NCBI GenBank assembly: GCA_023078685.1
Contig: JALGAS010000001.1
Coordinates: 4,712,001 to 4,776,000 of the forward strand
Reading direction: 5' to 3'
DNA: 64,000 nucleotides
DNA from: Neopestalotiopsis rosae
Taxonomy: Eukaryota; Ascomycota; Sordariomycetes; Amphisphaeriales; Sporocadaceae
The notes below the pieces were generated by a model. The model was given only the letters and a program-made list of their open reading frames with translations. It made no database searches and had not been told where the DNA came from. The translations under genes were made by a program, and so were the position numbers. This document shows, one piece after another, positions 1 through 10,954 of this stretch. How positions within the stretch are numbered: position 1 is the stretch's first letter; each line of letters opens with the position of its first letter.

Positions 1-320
1 GAACAAAGACTACATCACGAGGCTGAAAAAGAGTATAACAAAGATGTGGCGTGCAATGTTATAGAATACCATAAAGCGCGTACACATTGTTCAGCTTGTT
101 GATCAAGGACAAGTGAATTGTTTCTCGAATAAAGCCTCCTTGTATAGGCCGACAATTATAAAATCATGGGTCGCCCTGACAAGTCTCACGAACAAGTGAT
201 CAGCAGTCAAAGCATTAGCTTCAGTAACAAAACGATACAACACACTCGGGAATAAGCAAGAAAGAGAGCTCAGAAAAGTTGAACACTCAGGTAACGAGCG
301 ATACAACCAACGTAGTCATC

Positions 321-1283
321 ATGGCCACCGAACAATGGATCCACCCGGCTCTGAGAGAGTCGAACCCGACAGCCATTGAGGAACAATCGGCGCTGGAGTA
401 CGCCACGCCATTGATGATAAAGTATGCTTATGAAAAGTACCGATTCAACCTCACTCCCCGCGAGGTGTACGAGATCCTCTACGAGGGCTGCTGGGAGGGT
501 GTCGACGACTTTGTCGAGTACATGCAAGACATGGGCCCCACCCCAGAGGGTCTGCGGGTTTACACCTTTGAGGAGTTGGATGCCATGGACGACGCAGCCA
601 TGCGCAAGGGAGAGTATGTTCATGAGGAGTGTATCGAAGATTCTGATGCTGAAACAGAAGACGATGGAGATGATGAAGAGCAGACCCGAGCCATTCGTAG
701 TGTGCTCGAGAATGGCGGAGAGGATGCCCGGCTGCTCTTTAGCATGTTTGAGAGCAATGAAGGAGAGATGGAGATTGAGGAAGAGGAGCTGATGATGCCG
801 CTCGATCCCCTGCCGCTCTATGAGAGCCAATGTGGAGACGACGAGGCTATCCTGGAATCAGACATGCCTCCTTCCTTTTCGCCTGGCTCCTCCCCTCCAG
901 AGTACACTGCTCAAGCTTTGGTATGGTCACATCAGGACGAAGCAGCCGCCGATGATGGTGATGAGGAGAAGGAGGAGGAGGCAGTGCCTGAGGATGACTT
1001 ATTTGTGGAGACCCTCGTTGAGGATAATGAATACTCCGAGGTTGAAACAGAACTCGAGAAGGTTGAGAGTTTGGAGATTGATCAGCAGCTTACCAGTCCT
1101 GCCACTTCGCAATTTTGGCCGTCGCCTCTCGGCACCGCGGCGTGGACGCAAGACAAGATCTCGCAGTCCCGACGGGTGTTTGCAGCGACTGCGATCAAGG
1201 TCGTACCAGCCTTGATGATCATGGGAACACTATTTTGGAGAGATTCTTCAAGGGAGTCGATGAGATTCCTTGGACGGTATTGA
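321..1283 (+). CDS. Hypothetical acidic protein, 320 aa
   Basis: Single-exon frame. I chose the ATG at 321 (context ATCATGGCC); the open frame extends upstream to 279 only through non-ATG codons. Residues 1-75 look folded, with hydrophobic and aromatic residues (segments such as YEKYRFNLTPREVYEILYEG). Residues about 100-260 are very rich in Glu and Asp, with long acidic runs, and look disordered. The last about 30 residues carry a short hydrophobic stretch (VVPALMIMGTLF) followed by a basic tail, which could be a weak tail anchor or an interaction helix. I do not recognise the family. Codon use is G/C-ending like the neighbouring genes, which supports real coding. The next gene (WSC protein) lies 1.6 kb downstream on the same strand. 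A role through the acidic region, for example chaperone or chromatin binding, is only a guess. Confidence 0.7.
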   Translation: MATEQWIHPALRESNPTAIEEQSALEYATPLMIKYAYEKYRFNLTPREVYEILYEGCWEGVDDFVEYMQDMGPTPEGLRVYTFEELDAMDDAAMRKGEYVHEECIEDSDAETEDDGDDEEQTRAIRSVLENGGEDARLLFSMFESNEGEMEIEEEELMMPLDPLPLYESQCGDDEAILESDMPPSFSPGSSPPEYTAQALVWSHQDEAAADDGDEEKEEEAVPEDDLFVETLVEDNEYSEVETELEKVESLEIDQQLTSPATSQFWPSPLGTAAWTQDKISQSRRVFAATAIKVVPALMIMGTLFWRDSSRESMRFLGRY

Positions 1284-2915
1284 TAGCTGAGGGACTAGGT
1301 ATTGCCGACGAGCCTTGTTTTCTTTGTTTGCAGGCGATCAGTTCTTTAGCCATTCAAAGTATTGCCTCTATAGTATAGCTGCCTTCTTACTTAATGATAA
1401 GCGTGAAACAATGTATTGTCTTTCGTTTTGAGCTTGCAACCGATGTGATCTTGGACAAATTTGAATGCAAGCTGGATTCCACGAGAGTACCGACAGATCA
1501 TTCATGGTTCCCATTGAATTACTAATATGAGCTGTCAAGTCGTTCAGTCCGCAAAAGTACGATACAGAACGGGTGACAATATTAGTAATCTGGCATATTG
1601 ACCATATGGTTGGGTATACATGGACCATACCTCCCATGCCCATCATTTATGATCCTTCGACCTGGAGGCTCAAATGAGATTGTACGAATTTGACGACTGG
1701 AATAGTTTTGCCGAGAGTCAGCAGACGCTGAGGGTCTCACTCCTTTGCGAATACGAGCTCCACAGTCTTCAGCATGACTTCCGTGTAACCCTGGTCTTTA
1801 CCAAAATAGAGCATCGTTCACGGAGTCTGCGTGCCAGAAAGGGGCAATTTGTAAGTTTCCAAGACCTGTGCAACATGCTAAAATGGACAGCACCGTCCCG
1901 GTTGGACAGCCTACACAGACTGGAAACAACTTGAAGATCGCCATGAAGATCTGGGGTATCCTCGGTTGTCGGGTGTCAGATGCCGCTGACCCGAATAGGT
2001 CTCATAAATAGTGCCGTCTGCCATGGAAAAGAAAGTCCTCTATATACGTTGATTTTACGTCATTTCTCCCTCTACCTCCGATCACCCTTTGGCTATCCTA
2101 TTCATTACAAAACATCGAGAGAATCGGTCACAAGTAAGCGGAACACTGGACCGACCCACGTTGAAATACGCCTAACTTAGTGTTTACATAGTAGGGACTG
2201 GCTCCATCCCCTGCATCGGGCGGTACCGAGGTGAGGTAACATCGCTGATCATATACTCGATTCAGGGACAGCCAGGCAACAGTCTCCCCCCATAGGGCAA
2301 TGCAGCGGCCCGCCAAGTCTATAGCAGGGATCGTCGCTTACAATACGGGTTTCCCTGACGCATCGCTAAACCGTGATTGAAACAAAAAGAAGGTGCATAT
2401 TGAGAAGGAAGCACGATGATGGAGGGGATCTTGGAGGCCCCATTCAGCTAGAGCTTAGCAGCCAATTTTCCCCTAGGTAGAATGAACAAGCCTCTAGTGT
2501 ACGGCACAGCTGCTAGGAGTTTGATCCAAAACAGGCCTATGCCATGATCCCATTCGCCTGTTCGGGTTGTAGGCCGACCCTCTAATTACGGCCCGTTTCT
2601 TTTCGCATCCTTTGGGATCCTTTGTAGGTTAGATCAGGCACAGCGGACAAAATTCTAGCCATGGTGGACATGTATCTAATTATAAGTGTAAAAAATCAGC
2701 TAGAGAGAATTAAAGTAGTCTGCACCCCATGTCTTGTGTCTCCCTTCTTGTTCCTTAAAACACGCCGTGCCAAGCGCCATACTTTCACTGCCAACCGTTT
2801 GTTTATCCATTGAATCATTCACTCATTCGTTTATACAAGTCGTCTATCGTCAATCGCTCTGATTCTTTCCTACACCGAGATCAAACGTCAAGAAGCAGTC
2901 ATAATAATTGACACG
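1284..2915. other. Intergenic, no gene seen
   Basis: Between the acidic protein and the WSC gene. Open frames here are short, lack good codon bias and have no splice structure I could join. The last 250 bases before 2916 are pyrimidine-rich (cttc/ttcc tracts and repeated cattcactcattcg), as expected of the promoter and leader of the WSC gene. Confidence 0.6.
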
Positions 2916-3608
2916 ATGAAGTCCATTCTTTGCCTCCTGCCTCTCGCCGTCGCCGTCCTCGCTAGTGGGGCCGAGCAAGCGGCCGCCGAGGACCCCGTCA
3001 AGGGCGTTGAGACCATTCATGGCTGCTACTCTTCCATCGGCGAATTGACGTTGAATAGCACCAATGAGTTCAACACCGAGGGCCTTTGCGGCACGACCTG
3101 CGCTGGGGCTGGCTTCGCCGTGGGCGCCTCTCAAGCGTCGGACTGCTACTGTGGTGACAAGTACCCGGCAGAGAGCACACTGGTCGACGACTCCGAGTGC
3201 AACGAGCCTTGCCCAGGTTATACTAACCAGTCTTGCGGTGGTCCTCATGCCTACACCGTCTACAATACCGGTTTGAAGCTCAGTGTCGGCTCATCTGATG
3301 TAAGTGTATATCTCAGTTCACTTTTTCCATTTTGTACATTATCCGGACTGCGGGCTCACATGTTCATGACTTAGGACTCGTCGTCGTCTTCGGCATCTTC
3401 ATCCGCCTCTACTGCTGCCGCTACTGGCGTATCGACTGCCAGCTCGGCGGCCGCGACGACCACGGGCTCGTCCTCGAACGGCACCGCCACTACTGGCAGC
3501 ACTGCCACCTCGACCTCTGCCGTTGTTGTTGGCACGAACGCCGCTGCTGCTCAGCTGCCCGTCATTGGCCTGAGCCTGTTTGGTCTTGGCGCTGCTATTG
3601 TGTTGTAA
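2916..3608 (+). CDS. Secreted WSC-domain protein with GPI-anchor signal
   Basis: Two exons, join(2916..3299,3375..3608). The intron begins GTAAGT and ends TTAG and falls exactly between codons, giving 205 aa. Residues 1-20 are a signal peptide (KSILCLLPLAVAVLASG). Residues about 35-115 form a WSC domain, with the family's Cys pattern visible in GCYSS, CGTTC, CYCGDKY, CNEPCPG and SCGG. Residues 129-180 are a Ser/Thr/Ala-rich stem, expected to be O-mannosylated. The C-terminus ends in small residues followed by a hydrophobic tail (LPVIGLSLFGLGAAIVL), typical of GPI-anchor addition. The family binds wall polysaccharides. With a GPI tail instead of a cytoplasmic tail, this is more likely a cell-surface or wall protein than a classical Wsc stress sensor. 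The substrate is unknown. Confidence 0.85.
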
Positions 3609-4029
3609 GCTTTTTGGCCATTTTACAACTCTTGTAATATACTTAGCCAGAATACACCTTCTTCACCAAAAGAATCTGTGCAAAGATTGTCACAAATTGT
3701 ACATCATATATGCATAGCCTACACGGTACAATGAGCATAATAATGGCCCAAAAAGAACATGATGAATTGCATATAATTAATTCTCATTGCCATGATACAT
3801 TCCACCTTTGACAGCCTCACGCAAAGCTCCTTACTGGAGATATAGTTAGAATCTGCTTCATTTTAAATGTACATGTTCTGTTCGAGTTGTTCGCGGCAGT
3901 GACCATATCAAATAGCCTCGAGACAAAATTATATATACAATTCTCGAGCTTTGACAGTATATTACAGTAGCCTGTTCATTATAATACAGGACATCATGGC
4001 CAGCCGTCCTGGGCATCGTTCGTCTGCCT

Positions 4030-5079
4030 TCAGACAATTGCACGATCTCCGGCTATCGCCTCCCACTCTTTTTGCAACACCGATGCCTTCTTCTTCTCCC
4101 AAGCCCCCGCGTTCTTGTCATCCTGCCCCAGCGCTCTCAGGCTCTCAAGCCGCGCCATCTCTCGCGTGGCATCCTGGACACCGGAGACAGCAGCCTTTCG
4201 AACCCAAACGTACTTTTCCGGATCCGCATCGTCGAGCAGGGACGCGTACAGCCAGGCGGCCTCGGGCGCGTCCAGCGTCTCGGCAGAGTACTTCCAAATC
4301 TCCCTGGCCCTCTGCGGGTTGCCGAGGCGCAGGTAGACCTTGCCCATCTCGACGGCGCAGCTGCCCTGCCACTCCCAGGCCCCCGGTGCCTCCCCGCCCA
4401 GCGACGCCGCGGTGCGGAACCACTCCAGCGCCTGCTTATCCGTCTCGGGCGTCTTCTTTTCCGCCAGGATCAGCCCTTGCAGCGTGCACGCGTTGGGGTC
4501 GTCCTTGCGCCGCGCCAGGGCCGCGAACTTTTTCTCGATCTCGTCAAACTGTGGCTGTCCTAGGAGTTTCCTCAACAGGGCGAGCCGCGTCATGGTCAAG
4601 ACGGACGGCGTGTAGTTCAGCGAGACCAGGGTCTGGTAAATGTGCAGGGCAATGGTAAAGGCCGGGCCCGGCGACCCGGCCATGATCATGGCGGCCAGGT
4701 AGTGGAGCGTCGCCGGGGACAGCGAGTGCGGAGGGTCCCGGAGCGTGTTGCGCCAGCCCGGCCGGTCCGCAATGGCCAGATCCACGTACGTGTGCGCGGC
4801 CTTGAAGCAGACTTCTGGGTCGAGACCCGAGACTAGAGGCGGCCGCGCCATGTTTTGCCAGAAACCCAGTGGAGGGACCTCTCGCGGCGTGAAGCGCACC
4901 TTGTCGAACGAGCCGCTCACTCTGATTCTGGGTTTGACTGCATCGCAATGCCTCGTTGTGGAAAAAGGCGAGATTTGCGAGTGCTGATAAACGCTTGCTG
5001 ACTCCCAGATGCTTAACTTGCTCCGGCCTGAAGAAGGTCGTAGACACCTCGAATGCCTCCTGGCTAGGCTGGTGAACAT
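4030..5079 (-). CDS. Mitochondrial Sel1/TPR-like repeat protein, 349 aa
   Basis: Uninterrupted minus-strand frame starting at the ATG at 5079. The first about 45 residues are rich in Arg, Ser and Thr with almost no acid (LARRHSRCLRPSSGRSK, then SPFSTTRH), which looks like a mitochondrial presequence. The rest is helical and Ala/Leu-rich, with Sel1/TPR-type repeats at about residues 195-300 (ALEWFRTAASLGG, MGKVYLRLGNPQRAREIWKY, AAWLYASLLDDADPEKYVWVRKAA). These repeats act as protein-binding scaffolds. Organelle localisation is inferred from the presequence only, and the partner is unknown. The gene is convergent with the WSC gene and divergent from utp16, with about 425 bp between the two start codons. 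Confidence 0.8.
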   Translation of the reverse strand: MFTSLARRHSRCLRPSSGRSKLSIWESASVYQHSQISPFSTTRHCDAVKPRIRVSGSFDKVRFTPREVPPLGFWQNMARPPLVSGLDPEVCFKAAHTYVDLAIADRPGWRNTLRDPPHSLSPATLHYLAAMIMAGSPGPAFTIALHIYQTLVSLNYTPSVLTMTRLALLRKLLGQPQFDEIEKKFAALARRKDDPNACTLQGLILAEKKTPETDKQALEWFRTAASLGGEAPGAWEWQGSCAVEMGKVYLRLGNPQRAREIWKYSAETLDAPEAAWLYASLLDDADPEKYVWVRKAAVSGVQDATREMARLESLRALGQDDKNAGAWEKKKASVLQKEWEAIAGDRAIV

Positions 5080-5504
5080 TGTGCTTCCTCCGTCTCCATG
5101 TAGGGATTATGTCGCTCCCAATACCCCAATCGTTCCGCGACTATCCCTTGTTTCTGAATGCTGATTTTCTTTTGCAATCAATTGTTTGGAATTGACTTGA
5201 ATTTCTTGTCGTTGTGTTTATATTCACGTTGTTCTGAGAATGGTGAGTGTTGTAGTAGAAGTAGTATATGCAAGTAACCCACATTATTGACACTTCAAGG
5301 TAGAGGCCCGTCTTATCTTATCGGTCCGCTCCGCCCCAGAAAAAAAGTTGGGAGGACCGAACGAGCAGAAGATCAATGGCCGACACAATTGTGGGCAACT
5401 TTTGACGACCAACCAGTTCTTTCGCAACTTCTACTCGACTTTTTGACAACACGCGCAACTTCTGGAACGTTGCGCAATCTATTCCGTTGTACGGCCCTGT
5501 CACA

Positions 5505-6675
5505 ATGGCGCCTCTCACTAGAAGAAGAAAGGCGGCTCTGGACAGCCCTCAGCAACCATCGAGTGCCCCACCATCGTCGGCAGCAAAGTCGAAGCGCAAG
5601 TCTACATCAGAGGAGCCAGAGGAGTTCTCGGCCGACGATGACCAACACTCCGACTCGGCTACCCCAAAGCGCCAGAAGCTCGCCGTGCGCACGGCAAAGG
5701 ACCAGACAAAGACGCCCAGCCGCAGCCAAGAAAAACAGTCGACGGTCAAGTCGAAGCGCAGCCGCGAAGCTCTGGTGGCCGACTCCGAGGCCAGCGACGA
5801 GGATGGCGAGCCCTTGAATACCCCATATCAGCTCTCGAAGCAGCTCGAGGAGGACGCGAACCAGCAATTGAACCAGGAGCTCAAGGCTGCGCAGTCCAAG
5901 CAATCGAAAGCTGCCGCTGCCGCGCCGGCAAAGAGCAGTCGCATTGTCTTTGGCGACGACAATGATGTGGAGCAATACGTAGCTGCCGCTGCGCAAAAGG
6001 CTGAAAAGGCCAAGGATGCCGAGGAGGAGGCAGAGGAGGAGGACAGCGACGATGAGGCGCCCGAGGCCGTTTCGGCTTCAGCAGCGGCACAAGAGTCGAA
6101 GAAACTGGCACAGGCTCAAACAGATGCAGCAGAACAGTAAGTCGCATACTTATTGCAATTTGTTTCGAATTGATCGCATACTAATAACACCGCTCAGACA
6201 AGCTGCAAAGCAAAAGAGAAAGCGCCAAGAGCGAGACAATGCTCTCAAACAACAAGCCCAGAAGCGGAAACGTGCAAGCAAACCCAGTCGCAAAGCCGCA
6301 GCAGAGGGCGAAGACGAGGACAAGGCGACCACCGGCCGTAAGAGGGCCGAGAAGTTCAATGTGCCAAACGAGTTGCCTGCAGAATTCTTGACGGACTCGG
6401 AAGACGACGAGGAGGACGAGCGCGATCTCAAGATTGTACGGAAACCCACAAAGATCAACTTTGACGATGCCATGCATGCGCTTTCCAAGGAGGGTCGGGC
6501 GCCCAAGGATGAGATTGTGGGCGCCACGGCGTACCGGGTCATGGTGGATGAGACCGATAAGACGCTCGCCCCGAGGGCGAACCACAACTCCAAGAGCGTA
6601 AAGGAAATGCTGTTGCACCGGAGGAGAGTTGGTGTGGCGCCTACCAAGGCCAAGGGGTTCTTCAAGCGCAGGTAG
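5505..6675 (+). CDS. utp16: U3 snoRNA-associated protein Utp16/Bud21-like
   Basis: Two exons, join(5505..6136,6198..6675), 369 aa; the intron runs GTAAGT to CTCAG with phase 2. The ATG at 5505 was chosen because the frame extends upstream only through a TTG codon. The N-terminal half is disordered, with alternating Lys/Arg-rich and Glu/Asp-rich blocks and several basic nuclear-localisation stretches. The conserved C-terminal region (residues about 260-369) contains KFNVPNELPAEFL followed by an acidic run, then KINFDDAM, VDETDKTLAPRAN, SKSVKEMLLHRR and a terminal GFFKRR, the pattern of the U3 snoRNA-associated (Utp16/Bud21) family. These proteins belong to the SSU processome, which makes 18S rRNA in the nucleolus. 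Assignment is from the C-terminal pattern and composition. Confidence 0.85.
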
Positions 6676-8316
6676 CAGTGGGTATAACGTTGATGTAAGA
6701 CCGCAGACTCCCATCTAGTGATTGATTTTACGTTCCTATGGTGATGATAAGATGCCACATTTGGGTTCCCGTGTTGTTAAGAAAATCAGACTCAGCCAGG
6801 CTGAATTCGGAGTATCGCTTTCCGCCTCGCGAAGTACGAACCCTTTATGGTGTTATTCCTTAGTTCTTGCAAATCGACTTTCATGGAAGAAACTTCTGGT
6901 CGCTGCCAGTGATACGTTTGGGAGTATATCTTCGCTAAGCTTGTAGGAAGTTCGTCTCTCAGAAGAGCGCGGGATGCTCGCTCAAAATTACATTTTCCTT
7001 CCCTCTTGCTGTTATTCTCAAAAACTCAAAGAGATTAGTAGGACGATCTCCGTTACTGGCCAGGGATTACAACGAAACCATTCTCAACAAGCACGTAAAT
7101 CACGATATCCGCAGATACGTCGAACGCCACATAATATATCAATGCGACTTCCAGCAAAATCATCCGCCGGGCTGTTCTCTCCGCGACTGAGAGGCAACCA
7201 TACTCGGGTGTTCCTGACTGCACATAAAACATGTTAAGATGTGCCATATCTTGACCCGTTAAGTCGCCAGAATGAGACGTTTCGCGGCTTGCGGCAAACA
7301 GCACATGTAAAAAGGCCCAGAATTTATTAGGATGAGTATACCGACATAACCAGATTATCTCGCTGCTCAGCATTTCACGAACAATGCCGATCTTCAATAA
7401 TGGTGTGAAGTTCCACTGCAATAATTATTCCGCCATGGGCAATCAGAGATATTTGGTAAGCACACTTCACTCTTTAGAAACCACGTGTACCTGCAGCAAC
7501 CCCCATGCATATGTACAGGGGCAAGGGTCTGGCCTATATCGTGCATTTCACTGCAATTTTAACCCCTCCAGAGACAATCAAAGCGACCTGATGACCACGA
7601 AGGAGGGTCGCTTTCCTGATTCCTCGATGTCTCGGATGAAATGGACGTCAGCTGTCTGTAGTTGGTCATGAAGTTGACTGCGGGTTTTGAGTCTTTCGAC
7701 GTTGATCTGCAACTATCCTACACGCCCTGCAATTTTAACACCATCCAAGGCGATCAAAAGGCATCTTAGAGCAGAAGAGAATTTCAAGCGCTCATTCTAT
7801 ATACTTTTACACAGCCAGCAATTTGATCAACTTGTTATCTATGGAAGAAATAACTTCTTGGGTTGATTGCTTATCCAACATACTTACCCTTGATCATAAA
7901 TCTGATGCCAATTGCGAATCGCTGTCCAGCATGCTCAGAGAAAACAGATGATGTAGCACAACACGTGAAAGTTGATGCGAGCGATAGGATGAGTTGGCAT
8001 GCACATACCGAGACAAATCTCTGCTGGAATATCAACTGAAGATATATGTCTAGTGAAATGATTGTCCTGGCGGTCACTCAAAGAATGATAGCGAAGAATC
8101 CAACGGATCTCTAAGTCGCTATCCTCCTTCCTGGAAGCAAGGCAGCTTTAGTGTACGATCAAGGCGCTCATTCGATACCTCTAAACAACGTAAAGCAGCA
8201 GCCAGTCTCGCCGGCTCACGGTTTCCAAATGGAGTCGAAAGTCTTCCAAATCTGCATTTCAAGTTTTTATAGTAGTGATCCACACATGATGGGTATCAAT
8301 AAGACAGATGATAGTC
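6676..8316. other. Intergenic with repeat copies A and B
   Basis: No credible coding frame. It holds two copies of the dispersed repeat described separately (cores at 7549-7581 and 7725-7759). Directly after copy A is a 9-bp perfect inverted repeat (7580-7588 and 7606-7614, loop 17 nt). Confidence 0.55.
7507..7759 (+). repeat. Dispersed repeat copies A and B, downstream of HET gene
   Basis: Copy A has GCATATG at 7507 and the core CACTGCAATTTTAACCC at 7549, followed by CTCCAGAGACAATCAA. Copy B has the core at 7725 (CCCTGCAATTTTAACACC) followed by ATCCAAGGCGATCAA. The same core recurs three times at 10.27-10.56 kb, always in the same orientation. Copy B lacks an obvious GCATATG element. Confidence 0.7.
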
Positions 8317-10184
8317 TCATACCAACGACACTGTTTCTCGTGGTAGCTGGGAAAACACCTTGCTCAACCCTGGTATATCCCAGGTTAACCGCTGACTCAA
8401 AGGCGAACCGTCAGTCAAAGAAGCCAGGCCAATTCTTTTGGAGAATGTCTTGCCCATCTCTTGAGTCGGAGCAATGACGATCCCCATCACACGAGTGGCG
8501 TGATCAAACTTTTGGACAGCTAGAGGCAGCACACTGACCTGGATATCTGGCTGTGTTGAAGATTGATAGTCGGGAATGTACCTGACCATGTGTATTCCTT
8601 CAACCAAGCGCACACCTTCTTTAGGTTGCGTATCGACATCTTGGGCCTTCAAAATTGACAATATCGAGGTTGATATCAAGGGCCCTGACAAGACTATAGT
8701 CGCTTCTTCATGGTCTCCAATGAATGGCGCCCCGCTGTACTCGACACGTACATCTCTAATGCTAGTACAGTCTAAGAGGCGCACGTTCTTCCCATGAGTC
8801 CAACTGACATGCCCAATCAGCGACGCCCACGACCATGTCGGGGCTTTGCCATGCGTTCGCGGTCTAGTCTTGCCAAAGTTCGAGCTCGACGTCTCCCAGA
8901 GGAGGTCGTGCACGAGAGTGTCCCTCCACAATCCCATCAAGAAACCATCCACCAGGTTCCGCGTCTGAGCCTCGCGCTGTGATATCGCCGACAGGGCTAT
9001 CAGTCGGTCCTTCTCGTATGTGAAATCAAGCCGCGAATACTCGCTGACGGCATCATACCAGTCGATCGTGACTGGCAGAGTTGCACCCGTCTGCGGGCCG
9101 TCGAGTCGTTGCTGCCGCTTTCGCTAAGGCGGCAGGTTCGACATTGCCAGATGACTTCATCGCGGCCAAAATGTAGGACCCTGGGAGACAGGTGCATCTC
9201 CTGGAATACCCAGCCCCGGGTCAGCAATGGCCACGTATCGTGTTTGTTGAAGTGGTTCAACCACGCAGGCTTTTTGCGCAAAAGCATATCACCGCCCTCG
9301 AATGCGACTGTGAAAGTGTCGTTTGCTCGATGGTTGCTGTAACAGCCCCCGGCCCCGTCTGGGGATTTGGTGGCAGCAATGGTGATGAATGCATTCTCGT
9401 AAACACTCGCCATGGTGAGTGATTCATGTTTCCAGTCTTGCTCACTATCCTGGATAATGCACAACGAGTCGATCCAGATGTACTGAATGTCAAGCCTACG
9501 ACAGATATCGACGGCATCTTGGAACGTCCGGCTCAGGTTCTCCCAGGGTATTAGTCTCTTGAAATCATCTTTATTGCTTGTCAAAGTCTTGATGGTACTC
9601 TGAGATGCGCCCCAACAGTGACTGAGGCAAGCATACGATATGTTTTGGAGACCCTCTCGCAAGGTGACCTGTCCTGCACCGACTTCGACAAGACGCGTGG
9701 GGGTAAAAGATGATTGTAATCCAGTGCAGTCATCATGATTCATGAGGCAGTTTTGGATCCAACCATGAACTGTCCAGAACGTCTCCTGGGAGTTGGTACC
9801 GCCGGGCAACACTGGCTTTACTGGTACGGCGACGATGTCCGCTCGCAGATCCCCTGGACATCATGTCAGCATACCTTCGCCCTACAAAATCTCCAATCAT
9901 CACCAACCAGGCGGTCTGAACAGCTCCCAAGAGTCCCCATGATCCATGGAGAATGTGTGGAGTCCATAGAATTGGAATGAGTCTTCCGGTGCTGCTTGGA
10001 ACTCGAGGGCAACCTGGTAGCGGAGCTTACACGCTCTGCACCCAGCTCTCCATCCCTGCTCCAACTCCTCCACCGTGGCTTCAAGAAACTCAGGCGCAGC
10101 GATCACATCTTTATCGAGGGCGCAACAGGTGCATATGTTGTTCCCAACGGGTCGCCTAGGATCGGACAAAGTGACAACTGGCAT
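8317..10184 (-). CDS. HET-domain (heterokaryon incompatibility-type) protein, apparently frameshifted
   Basis: Start ATG at 10184. A likely intron at 9854-9907 joins the exons in frame, but its donor (GTTGGT) is weak. The N-terminus has CTCCAL and a Cys-rich segment (GCRACKL). The HET domain follows with its hallmark motifs: YACLSHCWG, FQDAVDICRRLDIQYIWIDS, LCIIQDSEQDW, ASVYENAFITIAA and RGWVFQEMHLSPRVLHF. After CRTCRLSE the frame fails and stops at 9000, while the expected continuation (WYDAVSEYS, DRLIALSAIS, GLWRDTLVHDLLW, APTWSWASL) sits in another frame and runs to a stop at 8317. One base therefore appears lost between about 9088 and 9120. A 71-nt intron could restore the frame only by removing the conserved CRTCR segment with a poor donor. 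HET proteins trigger cell death or growth arrest after non-self recognition. The gene is either a pseudogene or carries a sequence error. Confidence 0.75.
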
Positions 10185-10954
10185 TCTGACGAGCCGTTTA
10201 GCTCGGCAAGGCTAAGGTCATCGGAGATTGAGCAAGCAGTGAATGCATATGCAGTTGGCCCTGGGCTTTACACTGCAATTTGACCTCCTCCAGAGGTGAT
10301 CAAGGAAATTTGACTTGTCAATACAAATGGTACTCTTTTAGAATAGACCCACCGTCTTGCATACACATGCATATGCACTAATCTGTCTGATTCTTCTTCA
10401 CTGCAATTTTAACCCTACCAAAGGCGATCAAGTATGTTCCAATTGACCAATACGATTAAATTCCACCACAATCGTTTAATTTGCATATGCAAGTCACTTA
10501 CCTTGAGGGTGTCTAGTTCTTACACATTCCTTCACTGCAATTTTAGTCCTGGCAGGGGAGATCAGCATAGGCTTTGAGTAATGGGGCCCTTTTTGTGTCT
10601 TCTCACCGCACCCCGAGGCAAGTGGCCAGTCGATATCGCCCAAATTGCTCAACCTGGCACTTGCAAGCCAACTTCGGCTACCGAAAGAGCACCCGAGATC
10701 GTTAAGAAAGGACAGTGTTGGGGTCATTCATTCTCATCCTGAGCTCAGCACGGTGTTTTCAATAAGTAATGCCTAATAGCGAAATTGGTATTGAGGTGAA
10801 TATATCTCATCCACATGAAAATCGTATCATAGTAAATACACACGCTAGATATCTTGGGGTCTCTAAAGTCTATATACAAGTTCTGAAGTATTGGAACAGA
10901 AAAGAAATAATGACCACGTCAGCTTCTATCAAACAGCTGCGCTCAGAAAGTCAT
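10185..10954. promoter_or_regulatory. HET gene upstream region, with repeat copies C, D, E
   Basis: This 770-bp gap between the HET start and the beta-glucosidase stop is occupied by three repeat units at roughly 90, 215 and 350 bp upstream of the HET ATG. Their position suggests either promoter elements or an old tandem duplication. I see no coding frame on either strand. Confidence 0.45.
10245..10564 (+). repeat. Degenerate tandem repeat, units C, D, E
   Basis: Each unit starts with the palindrome TGCATATGCA or its core GCATATGCA (10245, 10369, 10483). After 26-50 bases comes the core CACTGCAATTTTAACC or a close variant (10271, 10399, 10533), ending in GGYGATCAA or AGATCA. Core-to-core spacing is 128 and 134 bases. 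Units C and D also share a diverged stretch after the core (TTGACNNGTCAATAC-like and TTGACCAATAC). Copies A and B lie on the other side of the HET gene in the same orientation. Confidence 0.75.
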
